NCBI GenBank assembly: GCA_022457155.1
Contig: JAJGOT010000051.1
Location: 1,332,501-1,396,500, forward strand
Reading direction: 5' to 3'
Length of the DNA: 64,000 nucleotides
DNA from: Cladopsammia gracilis
Lineage: Eukaryota; Cnidaria; Anthozoa; Scleractinia; Dendrophylliidae
Shown: positions 24,062 to 35,900 of the stretch, piece after piece
How the letters are laid out: the number at the start of each line of letters is the position of its first letter
Position numbering within the stretch: position 1 is the first letter of the stretch
Notes under the pieces: generated by a model
What the model saw: only the letters and a program-made list of their open reading frames with translations
The model's database searches: none
What the model was told of the DNA's origin: nothing
Made by a program: the position numbers and the translations under genes

Positions 24062-24540
24062 GAAATTCGAGTTGGCATAAAACTGTCTCAGTTACTAGTC
24101 ATAACAACTGATATTCAATGTGGCATTAAGATTCACTTTAAAATGAAAAGTGCTTGGCATACAATGAGTTAAAAAAATAGTATATGACATTTAAAACAAC
24201 TTTTGTAGGTTGGCAAATTCGAAATTCGAGTCACAGTGAATTGGCGGAAAACTGTCTAGATTACTAGTCATAATAGTTTTAATATGACATTAAGATTCAC
24301 TTTAAAATGAAAAGCACTTGGCATGCAGTGATGAATTGATAAATTAGTATATGACATTTCAAATTACTTTAGTATGTTGGCAAAATAAGAGTTGGCGGAA
24401 AACTGTCTAGATTACTAGTCATAATAGTAATTTTCAATATGACGTTTACATTGACTTTAAAATGAAAAGCGCTTGGCATGCAGTGAATTGATAAATTGGT
24501 ATATGACATTTGAAGCCACTTCTGTGGGTTAGCAAATTCC
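24062..24540. repeat. Three-copy tandem repeat, unit about 150-170 bp
   Basis: Each unit has AAAACTGTCTNGATTACTAGTCATAA (starts about 24080, 24249, 24400), then TTTAAAATGAAAAGYRCTTGGCAT, then TATATGACATTT. The copies are clearly diverged. Non-coding. Confidence 0.75.
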
Positions 24541-25130
24541 ATAAACTGAAAACAACGGTCAATTTTTTGTATACGGACCGTGCGTGTTTTTGAAGGGGCT
24601 ATGTCGCGAACCCTACAAACTTGAAAAACGTCTGGCAGCCGTTTTTCAAGTTTACCCCCATCACCATGAAATCAGGCACAATCCATTCAATCCTGGGGAG
24701 CTGAGTGCTCCGAAATGTCTCAAATGGTTCACACATGTAAATAATCTATTTGTCTTGATTACGTTTCGGATATTTTCCCGATTTTGGAATCGCGCGGCTC
24801 AATATCTCAATGTCTAAAAGTACGGAGTGAAAATTGACCAATGATCTCCCCCGGACCAAGTTAGTTGTTGGGTCTCTTTGGAATCAAGCAAGAAGTTATC
24901 CTATTTTCCTCGCTTATAGAACCGTGCTGGTATGTTTCGAATACTCTTTGGTTCTCTGCCAGATTTGGTAAGCTTTCACTTAAATACCGACGTCGCTTCA
25001 TCGCGATGTTCAAGGAGCGATTCGCTGTATGTCTTGTAGCAATAATTCACTGACCGGCCGCGCCAGGCGAACGCCGATTAATTTAGCCTGCCCATCTAAG
25101 AATTCAACTGAGTTATCCTTTATGTCTCCC
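24541..25130. other. Non-coding DNA
   Basis: No recognised gene or repeat. Confidence 0.35.
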
Positions 25131-25460
25131 CCCGTGGGGGAGGGGGGTAGGGGGGTAGGGGGGAGGGGGGAGGGGGAGGGTGCACTCCCATATAAAAATG
25201 ACGGGGTGCTCGTCGGAAGTTTTCGAATAACACCCTAAAAGGTACCAGAATCACGTTTGATAGGCGTGGCTCAAATATATTTTTACCAATTTTATCTGGA
25301 GCTTATGATTTGATACAACACAAGACATATTCTGTTATATTTTTTCAGCTCAATACCCTAAAAGGTACCGCGATAATTCTAACCATGTTCATTTTAGATT
25401 TCAGCACCCTAAGCGGTACCAACATACAAATTTTGACCCCTAAAAGGTATGACGAGTATC
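25131..25460. repeat. GGTACC-motif dispersed repeat, copy 2, with G-rich tract
   Basis: G-rich 25131-25180, then ACTCCCATATAAAAATGACG and GGGGTGCTCGTCGG, then CCCTAAAAGGTACC boxes at about 25232, 25355 and 25435. Ends TATGACGAGTATCCCC. Homologous to 15905-16165 and 52840-53040. Confidence 0.7.
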
Positions 25461-25726
25461 CCCATTATTTTCAAAGTAAAGGGATGGTTTCACGTTTCGG
25501 CGCATGTGCACAGATTAAAATGCTTTATTCGCTTTCTTACCAATTTTATTGGTTAAAAAACCACTCACATTCATGTATACCATGGGCGATTTAGGGGTAA
25601 CACTTATTCTTTTGTTAAAACAATAGAATATTAGAACACGAAAGAACGACAATACAATAGAATATAATACCATAGAATGTATTAGAATACATAATTTCAC
25701 CTAATACAATGGAGGTGTACAATAAA

Positions 25727-25866
25727 CACTTAATGACTGGTCCCTCGGGAAACAGTGAATTTTGTTTCCCTCGAATCTCGATGTTTCCCTCGACTTCGTC
25801 TCGGGAAACATCGAGATTCGAGGGAAACAAAATTCACTGTTTCCCGAGGGATCAGTCATTAAGTGA
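25727..25866. mobile_element. Foldback element
   Basis: CTTAATGACTGGTCCCTCGG pairs with CCGAGGGATCAGTCATTAAG. The arms of about 60 bp are almost perfect and the loop is a few bases (CCCTCGACTTCGTCTCGGG). Non-coding. Confidence 0.8.
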
Positions 25867-26133
25867 TTTGTTATATAGCAACACAAAAAAAAAAACACAA
25901 TACAAGACAATTTGAAAAACGCGCCGAGCACTCGATCCATCATAATCATGCCACCTTTTGTCACGGTCTGATCACGTGCGCTAGTGGGCAACAGTGCAAT
26001 GTTACCCTCTGACGTCAAAATTGTTGCCCGCTCAGCACAATTGGCGGGAAACAGTTTGTTTGTTAGATGTCATGTGACGATGAATCAACCAGTCAACGCG
26101 CGCGTTTTATTGACAAAAACTCCAGCTATTTAA

Positions 26134-26322
26134 GCAATAGAACACATTTTCTATGAGTTTACCGGCGTGATAAACCCACGCGGGATGTTGGGAGAACACG
26201 AGAAAAGCTTGTAAATCACGAGCCGCAGGCGAGTGATTTACAAGCTTTTCGAGTGTTCTCCCAACATCCCAAGTGGGTTTATCACGCCGGTAAACTCATA
26301 GAAAATGTGTTCTATTGCTTTT
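26134..26322. mobile_element. Foldback element
   Basis: AGCAATAGAACACATTTTCT pairs with AGAAAATGTGTTCTATTGCT. The palindrome continues through GTTTACCGGCGTGATAAACC and GTTGGGAGAACAC. Part of the arm (TTTCTATGAGTTTACCGGC) recurs at 27691-27710. Confidence 0.8.
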
Positions 26323-28409
26323 ATGAAATAACTATGAAAAGCGTTTGGAAAGAGAGAAATTTGTTGTAGTTTTGTGCCGATCAAGTAGCTTGTTCTCATA
26401 ACATTCATCATATGACCGGGAAAACCAATCAAAGCGGCTGAAAGAATGAACTTTACTCGATGCCACTGACAAAGCTGCACTGACAAATTCACGGGTTCAA
26501 CGAAAGTGATGAAAAGTTTTAGTGCCTTGAAATTCGTCAGTTGGAATTTATCAGCTGAAAGAAGAAAATATATTCAATGATTCAAAAGTTCTTTGAATGG
26601 GAAATCCAGAAAATTGTGTCCGGAATCTGCCGCCGCAAACATGAATGTACGAGGAAAGTTTGAAAGCCTAAAATTTTTATGGCGTATGCTGGATTCAAAG
26701 ATTGCCTTCTTGTCAAGAATTTTTCAATTGGAAGAAAGGTTAGTTCCAGAAACTCAGCTTCTGAAAATGTTTTCGACTTTATCCACTTACTTTGAAGTGT
26801 ACAATGAAGCCCGTACTTCTCTACATTTTAAGTTCTGAATGAAAACTAAGCTCATTGTTTTTTAAGCCTACAGTTGAATTGTTTGATCATTCCATGCAAA
26901 TAATTTGTTTAACCATAAACCTATAATTTTTGTTAGCTTCATTTTCTTCTTGCTAATTGATCATCTTGCTTGGACACGTAATCAGAATTTAAACTGCATC
27001 CGGTAAAAAAGTATTCCATGAAAAAAATCTCAAAAACAAAACACGATAAAGCGTAAGACTTATAAATGGAATCGGCGTAAAATAATTATCCTGAACAACA
27101 AATTAAAAAGTTATAAGCCTTGCTTTTTAATTCCACTGTGAAAATCCGTCTTATTTAGAAGTTATCTTAGGATTTGTAGGAACATTTACCTGTAAAAACT
27201 TCAGTTCAGTGAATTTCAATTGAAAATTCCTCAGTTTGAAAGCCATTGTTTTCTCTTTGGATCCAATTTTTGAGCTTTCCACTAATAGCTAAATATAAGC
27301 TTAAACCTTCAGTTCAATGAACTTCACAAAGTACATATCGAGGTTGTTTTGATTGTCATTGATCGCTGCATGTAAGCCTTTCCAAGCCAATGTTAAATGA
27401 AAATATATTCCAGTTGTTGATATCAGTTTTAAAATATTAAAGCTTAGTGTTCTTTTGGCGTTAAGCCGTTTTTTGCTTGCGTGCGTGGGAATTTTTTTTT
27501 TTATTTTGTAGGTTTGAGCAGCAACTTATCGTTTACAAGAAACATATCTTCTCTTCTCATCTTCTAAAAGACGACAATATGCAATAAGACACTAAACCGG
27601 CTCGAGTTGTGAAATTCTTTTTCCTCACGCTTGTGTTGATGCAGTGGAAAATTGAACTTTGTTTACTTTACAGTTTCGCTTGCGCGGTTTTCTATGAGTT
27701 TACCGGCACAATAGTTAATAGGTCTTTGGCCAATCAGAACGCGCGTAGTATCTCAGTTATTTTATAAATAACAATGCACAATGGAGCTTCCACCCTAAAT
27801 CAGGCATCATATGCACATTTACTTCAATAATCACATACTATACTTAGCCCAAACAAAGCGAAGGATAACCAAAATTCACAGAAAATTTCAACGGATTACA
27901 CCGACAAAGTCAACACTGAATAAAACCTTCCACCCAAAGGATTTATTCTACGCTGTGTTGGCTTTCATGGTGCACGTGGGTATGTATAATCATCCATTCA
28001 ATCAGCTGACTGACCGCGACATTTTCACGGGCAAATTTTCCGCCAGATTTATCTACTCGCTTCCAATTAGTCTAAACAATGAAACTAAATGGGTTACGTC
28101 ATAGCATGCACATGCGCGGAACCGTGAAACCCTCCCTTAAAGTTCAGTGTAAGTTTATTAAGGGGACTCCTTCAACCACTGTCCTTTGCGCGCGTCTATT
28201 ATTGTTTTTCTTCCTTTAGTTGAAATTTCACAACCAAAATGGACAAAAAAATCAAATTATGAAAACTTAAACAACTTTAAATAGATAGCTTATACAGCCA
28301 ACCTTAAAGATCGGATGAACAAAGACACTCGCGAGTTTTGCAATATCTGTATTACAGAAAATGTCGCAAAGCACACTGGTTGAAGGTGTTCCTTTAACGA
28401 TGCGGAAAA
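26323..28409. other. Non-coding intergenic DNA
   Basis: Short ORFs at 26593-26838 and 27811-28104 show no recognisable domains, signal peptide or splice context. Left unannotated. Confidence 0.4.
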
Positions 28410-29400
28410 GTTTGACTTTTAAACATTCAGTTTGTTTTCCTCCGCCGGTAAAGTTATAAAAACTTAAAGTGGGTGATAGCTGGTAAACTGAAAATCGACA
28501 TAGAGTCTAGCGATGTAGTGGCTATTAAAATGTAGCGGCTATCAAAATGAACATTGTGGATTTTAATGATGTAACAAGCGCTTTTGATACTCCGCAATTT
28601 TATTGAGTATATCAAAATCCTATAAGGTATTTACAATTGTTTAAAATGTTCAGCTATAGTATCCACAGCTTTGATGGTTTAGTGGTTTAGACACTGCGTT
28701 GTGGCCGCAGTAACCCAGGTTCGAGTCCTGGTCAAGGCATGTTGTTTTGATCTATGTTTGTATAAGATATCAGTGTGTTGTGCTTGTTTTGAAGTGAGTT
28801 GTTTTCGCTCATTAATCGTATTGTTTTGTGCCGCTCTCGTTTCCCGTCGTAGCCTGCAAATCAGGCGTATTTGGGGAGCGAACGAGCGCTGCGTTGTAAA
28901 AACCGCAGACTAAGGCGAATCAAAAGATGCGACCAAGGTTGTGGGAGTCAGGATAGAATTTCGTTCCTTGTTCCCATCTGATGGATAAAAACTTAACAAT
29001 GTCACAAAAAAATGAAGAATATAGAAATGATAACTTGATCTCTCACGTTCAAAGTTCAACCTTCTGAAGTGTGGCCGCTCAGAAAAATTAACTCGGCTAT
29101 TTCTTTACAAACACCTTTTCACCGAGTTATTTTTTTATGGAATTTTAACCAGGTTACTAAAAAAAAATAACCCAGCTAACTCACCAAGTGCGGCTGCAGC
29201 CATTATCATATGAAAAGAAATGACTTGGCATCTCATTCGAATGCAGGAAGGCACTTATTAGTATGCAGGAAGACAAAATTAGTATGCAGAAATCCAAGTT
29301 AGTATGCAGAATAACACAAAAGGTATAGGTAGTTGACGTCATGAAAAGGGAATCCGTTCATTAATATTCATTTATTAAACAGGGTAATACACGGAATCCA
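28410..29400. repeat. Right arm of a large inverted duplication
   Basis: Inverted match to 21430-21960: GACATAGAGTCTAGCGATG, the tRNA-His with its flanks (GCATGTTGTTTTGATCTATG) and TAGTTGACGTCATGAAAAGG. Extra sequence inside this arm includes several copies of TTAGTATGCAG (29258-29305). Confidence 0.7.
28668..28739 (+). tRNA. tRNA-His (GTG)
   Basis: The 72-nt cloverleaf has acceptor GCTTTGA/TCAAGGC (fully paired with one G-T), D arm GTTTAGTGGTTTAGAC and anticodon stem CTGCG/CGCAG with loop TTGTGGC (anticodon GTG). A 4-nt variable loop and T arm CCAGG-TTCGAGT-CCTGG follow. It decodes histidine codons. It lies in a duplicated block but its own structure is intact. Confidence 0.85.
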
Positions 29401-29883
29401 GGGGAATGCCTTCAAAAGGTTAACTCTGATCCTATACTACTTCCTTGCCTTCATTCTCGCCTGAAATCGAAAATCAAGCATGGTAGTGATAATCATGGCA
29501 GCTGAGCGATAGGGCACCATTTTGTTTTCAACTTCAGATTTCAAAGTTACCCAGCCTAGTTTATTTGTATTTTCGCAGATGTGAACCGAAACATAATTGC
29601 ATAAAATTGAACGGGTGTATTATAGTCTAAATTATACTTCAGTTGAATATAATTCAGGTTTACTGTGAACACGGCTTTAGACTCGCTCGTCAGATTCGCT
29701 TCGATTCGCTCGGACAAAGGGCTACTGTTCGAAAAGTCGGGTTTTTACTGAAAATTCTTTTGTTGACTAATTTTCCTTATCTATTTGATAAAAGCAATTT
29801 TCATGTTTTACTTCCTTACCGACACAGCACCACAGTTTCTTTAGAAACTAACCCCTTTATTCTTTTAAAATTTTTAATTTCAG
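29401..29883. other. Upstream region of the VWA/TSP1 gene
   Basis: AT-rich; should hold the promoter or an upstream non-coding exon. The start-codon exon is preceded by an acceptor-like TTTTTAATTTCAG ending at 29883, which suggests a 5' UTR intron. No TATA box or initiator could be assigned. Confidence 0.35.
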
Positions 29884-29889
29884 GTGAAC

Positions 29890-29941
29890 ATGGCTCGAAA
29901 TGTGCCATTTGTTGCCCTCGTGGTACTGGCTTCATTATACG
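29890..29941 (+). CDS. VWA/TSP1 gene exon 1: signal peptide
   Basis: ATG followed by a hydrophobic core (VPFVALVVLASLYG) and donor G|GTGCGT, phase 1. With exon 2 it reads into AVNGSVV, a plausible signal-peptidase site after residue 20-22. Assignment to this gene rests on matching phase and the secretory nature of the downstream domains; the intron to exon 2 is about 9.5 kb. Confidence 0.65.
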
Positions 29942-32900
29942 GTGCGTATAACACTAATAGGCCATTTGCACGATGACGTCATTTGACTACTACTACCAGA
30001 ATTCATTTCGTTTTTCCTTTCTTATTTAAATTTTGTAATCCCAGTGCGGTTTAAATAACAATAGCCCTAATTTGCACTACAAAACAAAAAACTGAAGGAT
30101 TCTAGTAGTAGTAGTCAAATGACGTCATCGTGCAAATGGCCTATTATTACTTCAACAGTTGGTTTTATCAACTGAGCTGATAAGAAAAATTGACCATCGT
30201 AAACAAAATTACTGAGAAAGCTGACGTTTCGATCGCTAGCCCTTCGTAAGAGTGAATCAAGGAATTGTTAGTTGTGTGTGGTTTATATATCGAACGTTGG
30301 AGCAACGCTATTGTTGGAAACATGGAAACGTGAAAACCAAGAATAAATTAGTTGAAGATAAAGAGATGAAGGTGAATTTTTGTTCTAGATTTTTGCGGCT
30401 TTCCGTGTTGCCCTAGTGCAGGGAAAGGTCACTTACATTAGCGACTACTTTTATCAAAATAAGTCATTACTACACACCAGAATAAGGTTACATTTGTACA
30501 TATATACATATTTGATAGCGGAGCACTCGCCGGGCCGAACCGGCTGCGCAGCGCCTTACTCATAGAACCTATGCCCGTCATTTTTCATGGTCATGGCTAG
30601 CGGAATGTTTCGCGGGCGCGCCTTCGTGACATAGTCCGTCTCACGGATACTGGCGCCATTTTGAATAATTTCCTTTCGCAAAGGAGTATGGGTCAAAAAG
30701 GGGGCATTAAAATCCAAGATGGCGTCGCAAAGTGAACACGGTTGCGTGAGTGAGGTTGAAACCCGAAATATTTTTAAATCATGGGGAGTCGAAAAGCATA
30801 AGTCCTTTTTAATAGCGAGGGAAGTTCCCGTCGGAACCACAAATAAAGAAGGTTTGATCAATCTCGCCGTGTTTGCCCAAAAATTAGGTTTGAAACCACA
30901 AAAAACCGTTATCGAGTGCCAGGTGGAAGTAGATCGTGAGAGGATGGCTAAGTTACGGCTGGAGGAGGGACGGATCATTCTTCCTGACCCCGATACGTTA
31001 CACGAAGGATGGGAAGACAGTTCGGCAAGCTATCCCAGTTTGTCTCAAATAAATGCTGAGAAATATTGGAATGAAAGTGAGTAAATAATTTGTCACGAGC
31101 TTTCTCAGTCTTTCTGAGCCTGACTTTAATACCGGTCTACGGATCTAGCCTTCTTTTGAATACCAGTCATTTCAAGTTTTAAATATCGCGAAAGAATTTT
31201 TTTCGCGCTTTATAGCAAGAAATTAATCCAAGGTATGTAAAGGAGTATATCAAATATATGGGACTACAGTTCAGTGGAAACACTTTATTATATCGCAAAA
31301 ACCTTGCAAGCCTTGCGGATTAAGATTTTGGCAAAAATAAACGTCAACAGACCTCTTTAGCTTGTTTGTTATGTTTTCCCAATGTAGGTCATGTGATGCT
31401 CTCAAGGGATTTTCGCAAATTATGCATACATTCCCGGGGGGGGGGGGGGGGGGGAATACGTGCATCTGTTTGATATCTTTTGAAAGGCGCTTTTTATAAT
31501 ACTTAAATGGCAGATTTCCCTACTCTTTTTTATACTCCAACTCGTATTTTCGCTACCCTTTCTTATTCTTCGTGAAATCTCTACCCTTTTATACACTTCA
31601 ACTCGTGAAATCCTGACCCTTTCATATACCTCCAGCCTCAAAAAGGATAGTCTTTCTGGCGGAGCATCCCCGTATAGCTCATTATAGAGAGTACCCCCCT
31701 CCCCCCCGGGGCATACATATGCACGTGAAGAAAGCAAAATTTAAAAGAAACAGTTCTCTAGGGTAACATCACATGATCTACATTGGGAAAAAAACATACA
31801 AGCTAAAGAGGTCCATTGACAGTTTACGGGGCGGCGGAGCCGGGGAGCTTTAGCGCCTCCCTCCCCACCCCGAGCATTTCCAAGCCTCTAGGGCCTCCTA
31901 GATTTCAATTTTTTCTCGGGTCGCTTTCAAGCCTCCCTCCCCCCCACCCCAAATTGAAATTACGCTCAACCGTCGCCGTAACAAGCTCAAATTGTAGCGA
32001 ATCAGGGGGATAAATGGGTCCTATGATGCTGAGTTCTGCACCTGCGCATGTCTCGGCCGAGCTTCGTTTTTGTGGGGCTTTGTTATCTGTGGGCTTCCTC
32101 TGTGACCTTGGGGTAATGTATTGATGCTTTTTCCCATTTCTTTCCCCCCCCCTTTTTTTTTCCATCCATACATGATATAGCTCTCCTCTTCCTTGGTCCT
32201 TTTGTTTATCCAAGCTCTGTTTCCTCATCTTCATCATTCATTGGTGCTATGATTCTATTTCTATAATAGAGTCAATCCGGTGGGCTTTGGTTATGTGTGT
32301 CTTACCCTTGGTATGACTGGGGCTGTGGTCTTGGGGTTCTGTATTTATGCATTTGTCTCAAATAAATCATCTCCTTGCATTTCTGCATGTCTCCTTGGTT
32401 GTGACGGATGGTCCTATGATGCTGAGTTCTGCATCTGTGCATGTCTCGGTCGAGTTGCGTTTCTGTGGGGCTTTGTTTTCTGGGGACTTTCTTCATGACC
32501 TTGGGGTAATGTAATGATGCTTTTCCCGTTCTTTCCCCCTTTTTTCTTCCATGCATAATTTAGCTCTCCATTTCCGTGGTGTTTTGTCTGTCCAGGCTCT
32601 GATTCCTCATCTCCATTGTTCAATGGTGCTATGGTTCTATTTCCTCAATGGAATCAGTCTAGAGGGCTTTGGTTTTGTGAGTCTTACCCTGGGTATGACT
32701 TGTACTATGGTCTTGGGGTTCTATATCTATGTATTTTGTCCCAAATAAAGAATTATAATTAGCTGATGTTATTCCACAGGTTAGCGTATTACAAACCGCT
32801 CAATTTTAAACTTCAATATATCCTATACTAGGGAAATTCGGCTGTTAACCACACCCTGACGTGGACAATTTGACACGGACGTTTAGCAGGGATTTAAAAT

Positions 32901-35900
32901 GTGACAAGGTCGACATGTGAACATAATTATGGTTGAATTGTCAGATAGGAGAAATTAAACCTGTTTGAGAGGCAATAGTACCTACAGGCATTTAAAAGAG
33001 ATTGTTACAGTTCTTCTTGATACGCGCTGTTGGAGTTCACAGGTAAATCTGAAACTACATTTCATAAAACTTTGCACGGCCGACGGGTGGGAATGCACAA
33101 GCCAAATATTCGGGGGATGTAGACGTTTTATATCAATTGGTGCATTATTAGTTATTTTGTTGTAACAATTACAATGCAAACAGGTTTAACTTATCAGAAA
33201 TTAGTTGTTAGTGCTTATCAGGTTATCTGTTAGATTACTGACGTTGGCTTATCTTAAGAGACTACATATGAATTAATTTATGTAAGGATTTTAGGCGTGT
33301 ATGATCTATAAAGAGACATTAACCATTAATATTGCAAATGAAAACTTACTGAATAACGAATAATAATTAGAGAGGTATATGTTATTGGCATTGTCTTCAT
33401 TTGCATCAAGCAACTACATTTCTGATCAAAACTTGTCAGTGTGCAAGTAAGGCTAAGCTTTATGTGTTTGTCTGCGTGGGACAATTGATTCACACGATAC
33501 GAGTTTAATAAAATTTATTCTCAGTAGAAGCAAAATTAAATTTGTGTTGTGGCAGATGTGCGTCTGCAATAACTACAAACACAAAGTAAAGGTTTTCAAA
33601 CGGTATCAATTACTCTGTTAATCAATAAATGCAGTAATCCATTCAACTTTCTTGCCACATGAATCGTGTTCACGAGTGGCTTTACAAAAACTTACAGACA
33701 ACTTATATCCGCTAGTTTTAATTGTAGCGAAAAATCATACCTGTCAAGTTTTCTTCGACTATTAGAACAACCATAAACTGCACAATAATCCCCTCCTCCC
33801 ATTATTTCATTGGACTTCCCTGAGTCTAAAAAGGCGCCGAGGTTTTCTTTTCCAGTCTCACTATGTGCTTTTTCGTGCCGCCATCTTGGATTAATGCCCC
33901 CTTTTTGACCCATAACCCTTTGCGCAAGTAAATTATTCAAAATGGCGCCGATATCCGTAAAACGGACTATGTGTCGGTGCGTCTGAGCGTCACGCAAGGC
34001 AAACTCGCGGGCGCGTATGACGTCGCAAAACATGCGCTTCTGACGCAACACGCGCGGCTACAGAGCCGAAAAGTTGGATCTTTCGCAGTGTTTAGCGGAG
34101 CAGTAAAGTCGTTATTTCCCTGCATTTTTTCGCGGTTTGCTACTCAAGACAGGAATACCAATTAAGGGATACTCAGAAGCCACTTTAGGGGAAAAAGAAG
34201 AGCTTTCAGAGATAAAATCTTGCTTCGATTCACACGTTTTTATCAATGCAGGAGTAATGCGGGGAGATGCCTTGTTTTTATTACGGATTTCAGAACCGAA
34301 GAAGCGGAGTTTTAACGAATTTCCAAGCAGTCCAGTGACTTAAAGGTAAAATAAATCAAATTTTTCCGATGGGAATTTATGTTGATATCAATTTTTGATT
34401 GACGTTTCCTTTGTGTTCCACTTAAGTTTTGGAGACCTGTTTATAAAACGTGCTCAAATTATTAAAGTCGTGTTGTTATCTTGAATTTCATCGAGGACAG
34501 ATCTGCCTTGATGCGCTATAAATGGTGTGTTTTGCTTTTAAACATAAACAAATGGAGATTTTAATACATTTTTTTGAAAGAAGGTTGTGTTGTCCATTTT
34601 TATGTGTTTGTTCATTCATAACATAGATTGAAAAGCGATTTTATGTAAACAAAACAAGACTTAGATTTTCTGTCTTCACTCGCGTCGCCTTATGCAAATA
34701 TGTTTGTGTATTTTTGCAATTTTGATTTCCAAATCAGTTTCTCGGGAAATTTTTGACAAACAAAACCTGTATTTTATTCGGAAAGTAGTCGTACTAGTTA
34801 TTCTAGACAGAGAAAAGTTGTTTTTGTGAACTTTTGTACGGTCTAAATGTACCGTGCAGACGGTCGGGTAATACTGTTTTTGAGAATTGCTAAAATTGAA
34901 AAATAGCTCGGTCGTCAATCTTAATTCTTGTGCTTCCGACCTTTCACCTTAGTTAAGTTTCACCTTAGTTAAGCTTGTTCAAAGTGCTACGCAGTTAGGC
35001 TCAGTCTATATATATTAATCCTAGCAGTCGAAAGACTATACAGGATATTAAGAAGCGGTCAAAGCGGGGGAAAAAAAAATTGAAAAAATGGCGCCCTATC
35101 GCGTAGCTGTCATGATTATCACCACCATGCTTGATTTCAGGCGAGAATAAAGGCAAGGAAAGCTGCCGAGACTAGAAGAAGAAAAATCCGCCGTTGCAAA
35201 TTGCTTGCTTTAGGTTGTTAACTTAAATACTGCACTTTTGTGCACTTCTTAAGTACCCATCATCGGCCATTCCTTGGCTTTTGTCCCATACGGGTTTTTT
35301 GTTGTGCATAGTGTTTAACTCGTTTTGCACCGCCTCTTCGCTCCGTAAGGTGATTAAAAGTTCCGTCAACCGGTTCCCTAACGACAACAAAAACAATTTA
35401 TTCTTTGTACAACAAGAGTTGCCTTGGGTGATTTGGTTTGCCCTGCAAATAGCTGGAAAGCTAATCGTGGCGGGCAAAACAAGTACATGAATAACTCAAA
35501 TTATCTAATAAGATCAAGAACCTTATACTATTACAAAGCCTTGCAGATTGCACTAAAAATAAATAAAACACAGAAGTTAAGTGGTCTAATTAACACAGGG
35601 CTTACTGACGTACAATGCGTTAAGACAAGGAGTCTCTGACTATAGCAAGTGTATCTATGTACCTACTTTATTAATAATCATGGGAATTTGAATATAGTCA
35701 TCCTCCTTTTCTAAAATATCAAATAGCAATTTGCGGAGAACTCTTTTGAAAGCATTCTTAGGAAGATCCGTTATATAGCATGGTATCTTATTCCACAGCT
35801 TTACTCAGAGCCGCGAGAAAGAATTGTTTAGTATTTCTAGTCTGGAACTTTTAACATAGAACTTTCCAAACGTAGACGATCGTGTATTGTATGGGTGAAT

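Noticed and set aside
24062..24540. CRISPR-like array
   Set aside because: The repeats are long, diverged and contiguous without unique spacers, and the genome is eukaryotic.
28701..28913. 70-residue ORF
   Set aside because: Overlaps the tRNA-His gene and repeat flank; a chance frame.
31271..31737. Proline-rich ORFs
   Set aside because: Created by the G/C run of a nested repeat.
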